Translations under genes and position numbers: made by a program
Source of the DNA: Marifrigoribacter sp965178585
GTDB taxonomy: Bacteria; Bacteroidota; Bacteroidia; Flavobacteriales; Flavobacteriaceae
Length of the DNA stretch: 64,000 nucleotides
Assembly: GCA_965178585.1 (NCBI GenBank)
Contig: OZ238267.1
Span: 1,488,001 to 1,552,000 of the forward strand
Direction: 5' to 3'
Part shown: positions 8,894 through 17,004 of the stretch, piece by piece
Numbering within the stretch: position 1 is the stretch's first letter
Layout: each line of letters starts with the position of its first letter
The notes under the pieces: generated by a model
The model's database searches: none
What the model saw: the letters and a program-made list of their open reading frames with translations, nothing else
Told to the model about the DNA's origin: nothing

Positions 8894-11800
8894 TTAACTA
8901 TTTTCTACAATGTTTCGTTCTTCTTCTGTTAAGCCATACAACTCATACACCATAGTATCAATTTCATTTTCTGTTTGGGTGATTTGGGTTTGTAACTCTT
9001 GGGCTTTTTTCTTGTTATCCTCAAAAAGTTCTAACCACTCAAACTCGTCTTTTTTGGTAAGCGGTGTGCCACCTGCTTTTTTAATGGCTTTGTTGAGTTC
9101 TTTTATAAAGTCTGCAAAGTCTAACTCGTGCCAGTTTTGTAGTTTTCGAGTTAGTTTTTCTAAATTTTGAGAGGACATTATATAGTTAGTAAAACTTTTT
9201 GATTGATTGTATAAAACATTTTGCTTTTCAAATAACATCTTTGATTTTCTAACTAATTTATTTTTATCACTTTCTTCTATATCAGTAGGAATCGGTGTTT
9301 TTTCAAGATAAACTTTTTGTATATTTAATCTGCCTCCATTTTTAGGGTCACCTAATGAAGTGCAAGTGTTACAAAGAAAAAACCATACTAATTTTGAATT
9401 TAACACTCCAAGTAAAAAATAATCTTCAATTGGAATGAAAAATATTGTTTTGTTTAAGTATGTTCTATTCAAATCGATTGTAAAGCGAGATTCCTTTGCT
9501 ATTTCTGGATAAATTATTTTTGGCTTATCGAACTCCTTGTAATAAGAAATTGAATCTTGAATTTCATACCATTTATAATCACCTTTTTTTCTACCAATTT
9601 TGTCTGATTTACTCTCTTTAGGTTTTAATCTATCATAAAATTGATTTAAGTATTTCTTGATAGCAGGGTATTTTTCAATATTTATACCGCGCCTTGTGAA
9701 AATTATAAATTTGCCTTTTGTCCTCAAATGATAATAACGTACATCATCACCATCAACAAATGGCTTAATAATTTCGGCAGAATTATAATCTTCTTCAATT
9801 AATAGTTTTTTAATAGTTTCATCAATAATGAAAGCCTCGTTATACCCTGTCAGTATTCCACGATAAAATTCGACATCTAAATATTTTTTTAATGGTTTTC
9901 CGATTGATAAAATCTTTGATAATACTTTGCTTTCATTTTTGGAAATTAAATTCCATTCATTACCAAACAAGGATTTAGCACTAACTTTTATACCATCTTT
10001 TTCAATTGACGTAGAAATATCAAGATTTTTTAAACTGTTAATTTTCACGAAATCAATATCACTTTTTTCAATTTTATTTCTAATAATCGATATGAAGGGA
10101 AAAGTCGCTGCATCAGCAAAAACAGGTAATTCACCAAAATCAATTAATTTTTCTATTGAATAATCATTACCTAATATCGTTCTAATATTCGAACCATAAG
10201 TTACGTTTGTAAACTTGTTTGGTGTAATATATCCAAGTAGTCCATTATGACTTAAAAGATTCATTCCTTTCTCCAAAAAATAAACATATAAGTCTGCTGT
10301 ACTTTGATAAGAGGAATAGTTTTTAGATAAATATTCCTTATAATCCGAAATAAGCTCGTGCCTTACATAAGGCGGATTTCCAATAATTACATCAAAGCCT
10401 TGATTTACATCAACAGATTGCTTCGTTGTGCCTCCTCGCAATGACGGATTGAATATCTGTGGAAATTCTTGTTGCCAATTAAAGGCTTTATCTCCTGCTA
10501 CGGTTTTGCTATCAATTAATGAGTTACCACATTTAATATTGTTGCTTAAATCGTTGAGTTTTCGTCGTGGTTGTGCGGTACGTAACCAAAGCGATAGTTT
10601 AGCAATTTCTACAGATTCTTCATTAAGGTCTACGCCATAAATATTGTTTTCTAAAATGGTGTTTTCTATATCGCTTAATATAAGGCCACCACCTAATACT
10701 TTTGCTTTTAGCTCATCGATGTAACGGTGTTCTTTAATCAGAAAATCTAATGCTTGGTTCAAAAATGCTCCAGAGCCACAAGCAGGGTCGCAAATGGTTA
10801 TTTTTAGTAGCCACGCTCTGTAATTATCTAAAACCTCTAATAGTTGTTTTTTGGTGTTTTGATGTGTTCCCTTTTTTATCTCGAAATAGGCTTCTTCTTT
10901 AAAACCTAATTGGTCTTTTTTCTCTTGGCACAATTTACCAACGGTATTTTCTACAATGTATTTGGTAATGTATTTTGGCGTGTAGAACACGCCATCTTTT
11001 TTACGCTTACTCTTTTGCTTATCGAACTCGCCGCCTTCAATTTCGGCATTAACGCTTTCTATTTCGTTAAGTGAGTTTTCAAAGATGTGCCCTAAAATAT
11101 TGACATCTACTTGAGAGCTAAAATCGTATTTAGCGAGTTTATAAGTGTGTTTGTACAGCAAATCATCATCAATCTCCAAACTATCTATAATGGCATCCGG
11201 TTTAAACAATCCGCCATTGTAGGCATAGATTTCTGCTCTTGAGGTTGTGCCTTTTCTACCTTCATCCAAGAAATGAAAGTATTGTTTAAAGAGATTATAT
11301 AATGGGCGTTCGTCACCAAAATCGATGTCGGCTTTCCACTTATCCAGAATTTGAATAGTTGAATTTGGTGGTAATAGGTCTCTATCTTCGGCAAAGAAAA
11401 TGAACAGAAAACGGTCTATGAGTTTCTGTGATTTTTTGAATAGGGATAGTTTTACGTTTTTTTCGAGTGCTTTATTCTCATTCGCGTTGTTCTCTTCAAG
11501 AGATTGCCGCGCTTCGCTCGCAATGACAGCATCCATTTTAAGGCGTTTGGCATTTCGTTTTACGAGGTCTCTAAAAAGTTCGCGTTTAAACACGGAATAG
11601 TCGTTGTAAAACTGTTTGGTAATCTTGTCTTCTTCAACTAAAGACGCTTCTTTAATGGTTAGCGGTAGATTGTTAAGAATGTTATCCTTTTGTAAGCATA
11701 GGTACATTAAAGCAAATTCTTCGGGTGCTAATTGAAAGAGATTGAACTCTAAAAACTCGGTAGCATCATTGATGTAAAATCGCAACTTCTCAAAGTTGGA

Positions 11801-12199
11801 TGTGATGACATAGACACAGCCTTTTTGATTGGCTTTATAGTCGAACGCCTGTTTACGGATGCTTTCTAAATCTTTGGTATTGGTTCCTTTTAGCTCAATA
11901 ACTCCAATAGCTTTGGTTTCCTTTAAAATAGCACCATCTGCTTTACCTGCGCCTTTTTGGTTTTTAAACTCGGTAGTGATATTGAAATTAGGTTTTGGAT
12001 TTAGGGTATAACCCAAGATATTGACAAACAATTCATCTAGAAACTTGGCTTGGTATTGTTCTTCTTTAGAGTTTTTAATATTCTCCTGAATGGTAGCATT
12101 GTGAAAATACTTGGTGTATTTTTTATAGGCACGCTCAACTACTGAATTATCTTGTTGCGCCAGATATGTTTTTAATACTGATGTTTGGAATAATGCCAT
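8894..12199 (-). CDS. Type IIG-like restriction-modification enzyme (PD-ExK nuclease + N6-adenine methyltransferase + target recognition)
   Basis: A 1101-aa single-chain restriction-modification protein of the Eco57I/BREX-like adenine methylase superfamily. An N-terminal nuclease domain shows D88 (GKADGAIL) and E102-x-K104 (GVIELKG), followed by a QAFDY motif. The methyltransferase has motif I DPACGSGAF (471-479), YGVDLNEESVEIAKLSL, and catalytic motif IV NPPY (608-611). Residues about 750-1040 resemble a TaqI-like target recognition domain; the C-terminus is helical. Two short peptides (225-233 and 586-595) are encoded by a palindromic repeat inserted in frame. It lies 7 bp after the XRE gene and 3 bp before the 107-aa gene. 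It could act alone as restriction enzyme or be the effector of the Argonaute. The family is clear; site specificity is unknown. Confidence 0.9.
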   Translation of the reverse strand: MALFQTSVLKTYLAQQDNSVVERAYKKYTKYFHNATIQENIKNSKEEQYQAKFLDELFVNILGYTLNPKPNFNITTEFKNQKGAGKADGAILKETKAIGVIELKGTNTKDLESIRKQAFDYKANQKGCVYVITSNFEKLRFYINDATEFLEFNLFQLAPEEFALMYLCLQKDNILNNLPLTIKEASLVEEDKITKQFYNDYSVFKRELFRDLVKRNAKRLKMDAVIASEARQSLEENNANENKALEKNVKLSLFKKSQKLIDRFLFIFFAEDRDLLPPNSTIQILDKWKADIDFGDERPLYNLFKQYFHFLDEGRKGTTSRAEIYAYNGGLFKPDAIIDSLEIDDDLLYKHTYKLAKYDFSSQVDVNILGHIFENSLNEIESVNAEIEGGEFDKQKSKRKKDGVFYTPKYITKYIVENTVGKLCQEKKDQLGFKEEAYFEIKKGTHQNTKKQLLEVLDNYRAWLLKITICDPACGSGAFLNQALDFLIKEHRYIDELKAKVLGGGLILSDIENTILENNIYGVDLNEESVEIAKLSLWLRTAQPRRKLNDLSNNIKCGNSLIDSKTVAGDKAFNWQQEFPQIFNPSLRGGTTKQSVDVNQGFDVIIGNPPYVRHELISDYKEYLSKNYSSYQSTADLYVYFLEKGMNLLSHNGLLGYITPNKFTNVTYGSNIRTILGNDYSIEKLIDFGELPVFADAATFPFISIIRNKIEKSDIDFVKINSLKNLDISTSIEKDGIKVSAKSLFGNEWNLISKNESKVLSKILSIGKPLKKYLDVEFYRGILTGYNEAFIIDETIKKLLIEEDYNSAEIIKPFVDGDDVRYYHLRTKGKFIIFTRRGINIEKYPAIKKYLNQFYDRLKPKESKSDKIGRKKGDYKWYEIQDSISYYKEFDKPKIIYPEIAKESRFTIDLNRTYLNKTIFFIPIEDYFLLGVLNSKLVWFFLCNTCTSLGDPKNGGRLNIQKVYLEKTPIPTDIEESDKNKLVRKSKMLFEKQNVLYNQSKSFTNYIMSSQNLEKLTRKLQNWHELDFADFIKELNKAIKKAGGTPLTKKDEFEWLELFEDNKKKAQELQTQITQTENEIDTMVYELYGLTEEERNIVENS
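10415..10445 (-). repeat. Intragenic GTCATTGCGAG...GCAATCT palindromic repeat, copy 2
   Basis: On the reverse strand this 31-bp stretch begins GTCATTGCGAGG and ends GAAGCAATCT, matching a palindrome-like repeat common between genes in many bacteria. Here it lies in the restriction-methyltransferase gene and encodes SLRGGTTKQS (residues 586-595), just before catalytic motif IV. Reading frame at its 5' end differs by one base from copy 1. Confidence 0.75.
11501..11527 (-). repeat. Intragenic GTCATTGCGAG...GCAATCT palindromic repeat, copy 1
   Basis: A 27-bp reverse-strand stretch starting GTCATTGCGAGCGAAG and ending GCAATCT. It encodes VIASEARQS (residues 225-233) in the linker between nuclease and methyltransferase domains of the same gene. 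It shares both ends with copy 2 at 10415-10445 and keeps the frame open. Confidence 0.75.
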
Positions 12200-12206
12200 T
12201 TAGAAG

Positions 12207-12506
12207 CTACTGTTTTTTGTTGGTTAAGTTCTTAATTTCTTCTTCTGCTTTTTTGAGGATTTCCGTACTGTTGGATTCATCCTTTATCATATTGACAATT
12301 TTATCTGCCATCCAAAAGTTTAGTAACTCATTTTCACTTTTGTTTAAAGCCTTTGCCAAATCTTCTACTTGTTCCTTTCTGGCAATGCGAGTGCCACGTT
12401 CAATTTTACTTAATAAGGCGGTATCAATGTTCATTTGAGAGGCAACCTCACGAAGTAATAGTTGCTTTTCTTCCCTTAACTTCCTTATATAATTACCAAA
12501 TGTCAT
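12207..12506 (-). CDS. XRE-family HTH regulator heading the Argonaute operon
   Basis: A 99-aa protein with a lambda-repressor-like HTH: FGNYIRKLREEKQLLLREVASQMNIDTALLSKIERG. A short helical tail follows. I start it at the ATG at 12506 (MTFGNYIRKLREEK); an upstream in-frame TTG at 12530 would add eight residues but lies inside an inverted repeat that looks like an operator. Restriction-modification operons often begin with such a controller, which delays nuclease expression until methylation is complete. It ends 7 bp before the restriction-methyltransferase start. Inference: autoregulator of all four genes. Confidence 0.85.
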   Translation of the reverse strand: MTFGNYIRKLREEKQLLLREVASQMNIDTALLSKIERGTRIARKEQVEDLAKALNKSENELLNFWMADKIVNMIKDESNSTEILKKAEEEIKNLTNKKQ

Positions 12507-12518
12507 TTTAGAGATATT

Positions 12519-12530
12519 TTGACTTGTCAA
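12519..12530 (-). promoter_or_regulatory. Candidate operator for the XRE regulator
   Basis: TTGAC and GTCAA arms separated by two bases, centred about 18 bp upstream of the XRE start codon. The size and place fit a dimeric HTH repressor site controlling its own operon. Confidence 0.4.
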
Positions 12531-12608
12531 TATTTGTCTAATTTAAGAAAAGGTAACAAAAGGAAAGTAAAAAGATATAAACAGTTATTAACAGGTAATG
12601 AGGAAGTT

Positions 12609-12650
12609 GAGGATTTGAGGAAGTCCATTTAATCATTTCCTTAAATCCTC
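12609..12650 (-). terminator. Hairpin between primase operon and Argonaute operon
   Basis: A 14-bp near-perfect stem (GAGGATTTGAGGAA with TTCCTTAAATCCTC, one G-U pair) and a 14-nt loop lies just after the DUF3987 stop codon. No long T-tract follows on the reverse strand, so it may be an attenuator or RNA-stabilising stem as well as a terminator. Confidence 0.45.
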
Positions 12651-12661
12651 GAAATCCTTAA

Positions 12662-14413
12662 CTATGTCTTTGCAGGATTTGAATAGTTATTGTGTGCTTC
12701 TCTGTGTATTAATCCTGCATCAACAAATTTGGTAATATAACCTTCTGCTGTTTTATGTGGGATGCTCTGTTTTGTGGCTAAATCTAAATACTCTTGTCTG
12801 CTAAATTGCTTTGGTAAACTTTCTAAAAAGCGTTCTTTTCTATTTGAACGTTTTGTGGCTTTCTGCTCTATTGGTAAGTCATTAAATACTTTACTACTGT
12901 GCTTCACTAAAATTGAAATTATGGTTATAGCGTTTTCAAAATCTATATCCTCACATTCTTTGATTGCGTTTACATCACCATCTTCCATAATACGGAATGC
13001 TGTGAATAGCATCATTATCCTAAACGCAATTAAGCCTAATCGCCTTATTGTTGCAATGTATTCTTCGGGTTGTAGGTTGATGTATTTGGTCTGTAAGGAT
13101 TCAAAAAATGTATTGAATTGCTGTTGTTGGGTTGTGGTTAATCGTATTTCAATCTCTGGATTGTTTTTTAGCGTTTTGTACAATTCTAAAAACTCGCTAC
13201 CTAATTGGTTATAGTAATCATCTAAACCTAACTTATTACTATTTTGAAATACATTTTTCCAAGTTGGTTTTATATTCATATAGTAAAACATAAAGCGACT
13301 AAACAAGCCATTTTCTGCGTTGGGTATTAGAGTCGCCACTTGTTTTGGTGTACCTGATAATACTGTTGATAAACAGGGTTTTTCAATATCTACATATTCT
13401 CTATCTGTTCTGCGATAATAGCTTATGGTTTCGTGATGAAATGCTTTACGAAATCCATCGGAATAATTACCATAATCGCTTTTAAAGGCTTGGGCTAACG
13501 TGTCGCCTTCGGTTTCAAAAATTAATCCTCTGCCTTTATTATCAGAAATTAATTGATATACGCCTGTTACACTATTGTTAGCAGGAATAAACAGCATTCG
13601 CTCTGGTGGTTTACTCGGTTTTTCCAAGTTTTCATCTTTGCCTTTATTCATATTGTAAGTAGCAGTTTCTGCTTGAAATTGCTGTTTTAATACTTTTGCT
13701 TGTTCTCGTTTTAATTTGTGAACAGGCTCTACCAAATTTTTAATTTGGTTAAGCCTTCCTTTACCTGCAGATGCAGGTGCAGTTACAAATAGATATAAAT
13801 TACTGAAAACTTTACGTTGGTCATAGATTCCGAAGAGTTTAGGAAAACACGCACTAAAGGCTGTTAATGCACCTAATAACAAAATGTCCTTTTCTTCCTG
13901 TCCATTAGCAGGGTTTACAACTTGTTGTAAAAACTGTGGCAAATTCTCATATACCGTTTCTGGTATTGTAGGCATTGATTGGTTGGGTGTATCGACAACA
14001 GTTATAACGTTTGTTGCAACTTCGTTGTTATACTGTTGTTTAGTCGGTTTTATACCTGACTGATGTGTGTAATGGTAAAAGGTAGCAATTGTAATTCCGT
14101 GTCCTTTTGCGTTTAAGCATTTATCGAATTGTGCATCACACTCTTTAGCATCGTAACCTGCATAATTTTTACTTATTCGGTGGAAATAATCTCTTCCTGT
14201 TTCTCTGTATTCTTCTGCTAAAGCAAAGCCTAAATCTCTCCAAGTGGCATAACTTCCTGTTATGTCTGTACCTGATTGCTCGATTGCTGAAATGTAGGAT
14301 TCAATGTCGTTATCAGCAACTGCAACAACATTGGTTGTTGCTGTGTTGCTTTTTGGTTTTGTTGGCTCTTTAGGAACTTCTAACCAATCTTTTGGGTTAA
14401 ATATTTTAGTCAT
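12662..14413 (-). CDS. PriCT-2 / DUF3987 ATPase of the mobile element
   Basis: A 583-aa protein. Residues about 35-120 match a primase C-terminal (PriCT-2) helical domain (ATWRDLGFALAEEY ... GYDAKECDAQFDKCL). Residues about 150-500 resemble DUF3987, a P-loop helicase-like family: the loop APASAGKGRLNQ near residue 212 is the candidate Walker A, with ETEGDTLAQAF as a Walker-B-like region. The C-terminal part looks like a winged helix (FSRQEYLDLATKQSIPHKTAEGYI). It overlaps the upstream primase-like gene by 4 bp (ATGA). Together the pair resembles replication/primase modules of Bacteroidota integrative elements, used during transfer or excision. Confidence 0.82.
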   Translation of the reverse strand: MTKIFNPKDWLEVPKEPTKPKSNTATTNVVAVADNDIESYISAIEQSGTDITGSYATWRDLGFALAEEYRETGRDYFHRISKNYAGYDAKECDAQFDKCLNAKGHGITIATFYHYTHQSGIKPTKQQYNNEVATNVITVVDTPNQSMPTIPETVYENLPQFLQQVVNPANGQEEKDILLLGALTAFSACFPKLFGIYDQRKVFSNLYLFVTAPASAGKGRLNQIKNLVEPVHKLKREQAKVLKQQFQAETATYNMNKGKDENLEKPSKPPERMLFIPANNSVTGVYQLISDNKGRGLIFETEGDTLAQAFKSDYGNYSDGFRKAFHHETISYYRRTDREYVDIEKPCLSTVLSGTPKQVATLIPNAENGLFSRFMFYYMNIKPTWKNVFQNSNKLGLDDYYNQLGSEFLELYKTLKNNPEIEIRLTTTQQQQFNTFFESLQTKYINLQPEEYIATIRRLGLIAFRIMMLFTAFRIMEDGDVNAIKECEDIDFENAITIISILVKHSSKVFNDLPIEQKATKRSNRKERFLESLPKQFSRQEYLDLATKQSIPHKTAEGYITKFVDAGLIHREAHNNYSNPAKT

Positions 14414-15318
14414 AATGCTTGATGTCTTTTATGTAGAAAGGCTGTTGGGTCGTATGGTAAAAAACACGCTCTGGAAACGTCTTTACCTGACTGGTCAACC
14501 TCAATGTTATAATTGTGTTTAATGTAATTTGCTACTGCTGTGAAATACTCTGAATGTGATACTTCTGAAATATCTATTCTAATAATCCATTTTAAACCAT
14601 CACCAGATGGTGAAATAAAGAGCATTTCGGTTTCAAAATATTCATCATTTAAGAGTTGCGTTCTTAACTCTTGTAGATTCTCTAAATGGTCAAAATCAAT
14701 GGTTAATAAATTAGAATGCTTTAGCAAATTGTTATCACTTCGTTTTTCAAATGTTCCTGAAAGTGTTACGTAATCAAAGCGATTCGCTTTGAATTTACGT
14801 GCTTCTTTTACATTGGTAATTGCTCTTAATTCTTCAGTAATCTTTTTGTATTTACGACTTGTGATTAATGCAAATACTTGACGTAATCGCAAGGTTTCCG
14901 AAGGAAACACATTGCGAACAGGTGCTTTAAAAAAGCTACAGTTGGCATACCAGGTATCGTCTGGTTCATTAAGCCATTCTAATTCGTCTTTTTCCTTGAC
15001 TTCTAAATTTAGATGTAGCACTTGATTTATCTTCTGGTACAAATCTTCTTCATCGGTTATCCTAAAATAGTATTGTGCAAAATCAAATACATCACCTTTA
15101 AAGGCTTCTAATTCTGTATCTCGATGTGTTGCTATTATACCATCAATATGAATACGTAAGGTTTCTTTACCACCGTTAAACGGATTGCGAGTTATCCCAC
15201 AGTCCCTTCCTTTTACAGAAAGGACTGGTGTATCAGGATAGTACTGTCTTAACACATAGGCATAGATTTTTAAACCATAATGTGTTTTGTCTAAAATTGC
15301 CTCTCTACTTATTTCCAT
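14410..15318 (-). CDS. BT4734/VirE-N-like primase-related protein
   Basis: A 302-aa protein. The second half carries the BT4734-like domain seen in Bacteroidota mobile elements: ALITSRKYKKITEELRAI, the acidic motif LLTIDFDHL, the loop FISPSGDGLKWIIRI and SRACFLPYDPTAF, an arrangement like archaeo-eukaryotic primase folds with D-x-D metal ligands and a conserved His/Arg region. The N-terminal part (about 1-120) is a separate domain that recalls CHC2-type zinc-less primase entry domains. It overlaps the HTH gene upstream by 14 bp and the DUF3987 gene downstream by 4 bp, so translation is coupled. Confidence 0.8.
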   Translation of the reverse strand: MEISREAILDKTHYGLKIYAYVLRQYYPDTPVLSVKGRDCGITRNPFNGGKETLRIHIDGIIATHRDTELEAFKGDVFDFAQYYFRITDEEDLYQKINQVLHLNLEVKEKDELEWLNEPDDTWYANCSFFKAPVRNVFPSETLRLRQVFALITSRKYKKITEELRAITNVKEARKFKANRFDYVTLSGTFEKRSDNNLLKHSNLLTIDFDHLENLQELRTQLLNDEYFETEMLFISPSGDGLKWIIRIDISEVSHSEYFTAVANYIKHNYNIEVDQSGKDVSRACFLPYDPTAFLHKRHQAL

Positions 15319-15601
15319 CTCGTTTGAAATTATGGTTGTAGTAGTTGTCTTGAAGCAATTGCTCTATGTCAGCAACTTTATAGTAAAATTTACCTTTTAC
15401 TTTGCTGTAAGGCAATGTGCCATTAGTTCTTAAAGTTTGTAGCGTACGCTTACTTATATGTAAGGTCTGCAATACATCTTGATTGTCTATCCACGTATCT
15501 TTTAATACTTCGGCTCTCGAATGTCGTAACAATTCGATACGTGCTTTTAAGTCCTTAATATCTTGCGAGAGCGTTAAGAGTAAATCGATTATTTCAGTCA
15601 T
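15305..15601 (-). CDS. Small MerR/excisionase-like HTH protein (98 aa)
   Basis: The core DNQDVLQTLHISKRTLQTLR, then NGTLPYSKVKGKFYYKVADIEQLL, is the HTH_17 fold used by excisionases and element regulators. A helical N-terminus (LLTLSQDIKDLKARIELL) may form a coiled coil for dimerisation. It overlaps the preceding HTH gene by 4 bp and the primase gene by 14 bp. The likely role is control of the replication module or of excision. Confidence 0.82.
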   Translation of the reverse strand: MTEIIDLLLTLSQDIKDLKARIELLRHSRAEVLKDTWIDNQDVLQTLHISKRTLQTLRTNGTLPYSKVKGKFYYKVADIEQLLQDNYYNHNFKRDGNK

Positions 15602-15900
15602 AACTGTACCGCTCCTTTCTTAATTAGGTAATCGGCAGCTTGCTGTTCGATTTCGTCTCTTGAGTCCATACGGTTACGCAGTAACCAATGGTCTAACTCT
15701 TCTCGTTGGAAATAAATCTTTTTACCATTCGGTTTATAATGTGGAATGGTTCCCGTACTTGTAAGTTTATACAAGTGCGATTGTGATAATTCTAAATACT
15801 TGCAAGTTTCATTAAAGTTTAATACTTGCTTTTGCATTGTTTGTTGCTCTAATAAGAGTTTTTCAATGCGGTCTAACTTTTCGATGATATTTGTGTCCAT
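15598..15900 (-). CDS. Small MerR/excisionase-like HTH protein (100 aa)
   Basis: A second HTH_17 protein: NFNETCKYLELSQSHLYKLT, followed by GTIPHYKPNGKKIYFQREEL, with an N-terminal helix (IIEKLDRIEKLLLEQQ). It opens the four-gene module HTH-HTH-primase-DUF3987. Pairs of such genes are frequent in Bacteroidota mobilizable and integrative elements, so the two may form a heterodimer or act in sequence; that is inference. Confidence 0.82.
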   Translation of the reverse strand: MDTNIIEKLDRIEKLLLEQQTMQKQVLNFNETCKYLELSQSHLYKLTSTGTIPHYKPNGKKIYFQREELDHWLLRNRMDSRDEIEQQAADYLIKKGAVQL

Positions 15901-16056
15901 CGTTTATTTTGTTTTAAATAAATGAGGACATCTGGCCAAATGTCATTCTTGGTTTTCAAGAACAGGACAAAGGTTGAAAATTGGCTTCCCGTTTTTAGTA
16001 AGAGTGTAAAACAAGGGTAAGACAACAGTAAGGTTTCTTACTATTCTTACTGTTTT
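15901..16056. repeat. Intergenic region rich in inverted repeats
   Basis: Between the HTH module and the 315-aa gene are several stems: GACAT/ATGTC near 15928-15945, TTCTTG/CAAGAA near 15944-15963, and a perfect 9-bp stem AACAGTAAG/CTTACTGTT at 16024-16054 followed on the + strand by T6. The motif GTAAG recurs several times. It could hold a terminator, HTH-protein operators or a nick/replication site for the element; no function can be assigned. Confidence 0.45.
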
Positions 16057-17004
16057 TTATTGCAGTTGTTGGATGATTTTATCTATTTCTTCCTTTTCTT
16101 TTGGGTTGTGAACTTTGTTTTTGTGAAGATTATTCGCTTTTAATAGCGTACCTGTTTTAGTAACAAATTTTTCAGAACGTTCTATTGAGGTAGGATTAAA
16201 ACCATTAAAAAATGGCTTTAGTTTCGTTACAAGGTAACTAAACTGTGTCGTTTCGCATTGAAGATAAATTTGCGATTCTGTATTTGAAAAATCTTTTGCT
16301 AATAACAATGCGTGCAACTGTTCAACAGTTGTACGGTTATCTAACAAATCTATTTTTAGATTTACCAGTTTGAGCACAGTTAGTAAGGTTGAGGTGTCGT
16401 TGCTTTTATATCCAAAAGAGGTCTTTGGTTTTGCTTTCTTTTTTGATGTTGTTTTGGTAGCAACTTTTTTAGTGGTACTCTTTTCTATTAGGCTAATATC
16501 AAAAGTTTCATCATTAAAGTATTTTTCTGCAATTTCAGAAATAGAGAATTTTGTATTTTCCGAAAACTGTCCGCATTGCTCTTGTAGTTCAGCATACAAC
16601 CTTATTACAGATACTTTTAAGTAGTTTATAATATAATTGTCATCATTATTTAAATCTGCTGTTATTCCTCTTTTATTGATATAAGTTGAAATGTCATTTA
16701 AGTACTTATCAAATTTATTAAGTAGAATGGTATAGCTGTATTTATTTTCTGGTGTAGTTGCATTTTTCGGAAATTCCTTCGCAAATGATGCTACTGCATT
16801 TTCTGTTTCATTAAATATTAGCTTTTGATAATATTCTTTTTTGGCATTTAAAGGCTTTTTAAAGGTTACTTTAAAAACTGCGTTATTAGCTTTTTGGTTC
16901 AATTTATAATCAGACAATAAGTATTTAAAATCCTTTTCCTGTCTATTATCTCTATGTAAGCCATTGGTTATAGAAACCAAACTTGAAAATATACTTCCTT
17001 TCAT
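16057..17004 (-). CDS. Element-encoded protein of unknown function (315 aa)
   Basis: I do not recognise a named function. The N-terminal 170 residues are helical and mixed charge; residues about 178-200 form a very basic linker (KKVATKTTSKKKAKPKTSFG). The C-terminal 110 residues form a second helical domain (LDNRTTVEQLHALLLAKDF ... SYLVTKLKPFFNGFNP). No signal peptide or membrane segment. Its start shares one base with the stop of the integrase gene, so the two are translationally coupled. Proteins of this build next to integrases in Bacteroidota may be element-specific DNA-binding factors, but this is a guess. Confidence 0.7.
   Translation of the reverse strand: MKGSIFSSLVSITNGLHRDNRQEKDFKYLLSDYKLNQKANNAVFKVTFKKPLNAKKEYYQKLIFNETENAVASFAKEFPKNATTPENKYSYTILLNKFDKYLNDISTYINKRGITADLNNDDNYIINYLKVSVIRLYAELQEQCGQFSENTKFSISEIAEKYFNDETFDISLIEKSTTKKVATKTTSKKKAKPKTSFGYKSNDTSTLLTVLKLVNLKIDLLDNRTTVEQLHALLLAKDFSNTESQIYLQCETTQFSYLVTKLKPFFNGFNPTSIERSEKFVTKTGTLLKANNLHKNKVHNPKEKEEIDKIIQQLQ

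Noticed and set aside
12507..12530. Upstream TTG start for the XRE gene
   Set aside because: The ATG at 12506 begins at the normal family N-terminus and the added codons overlap a likely operator.
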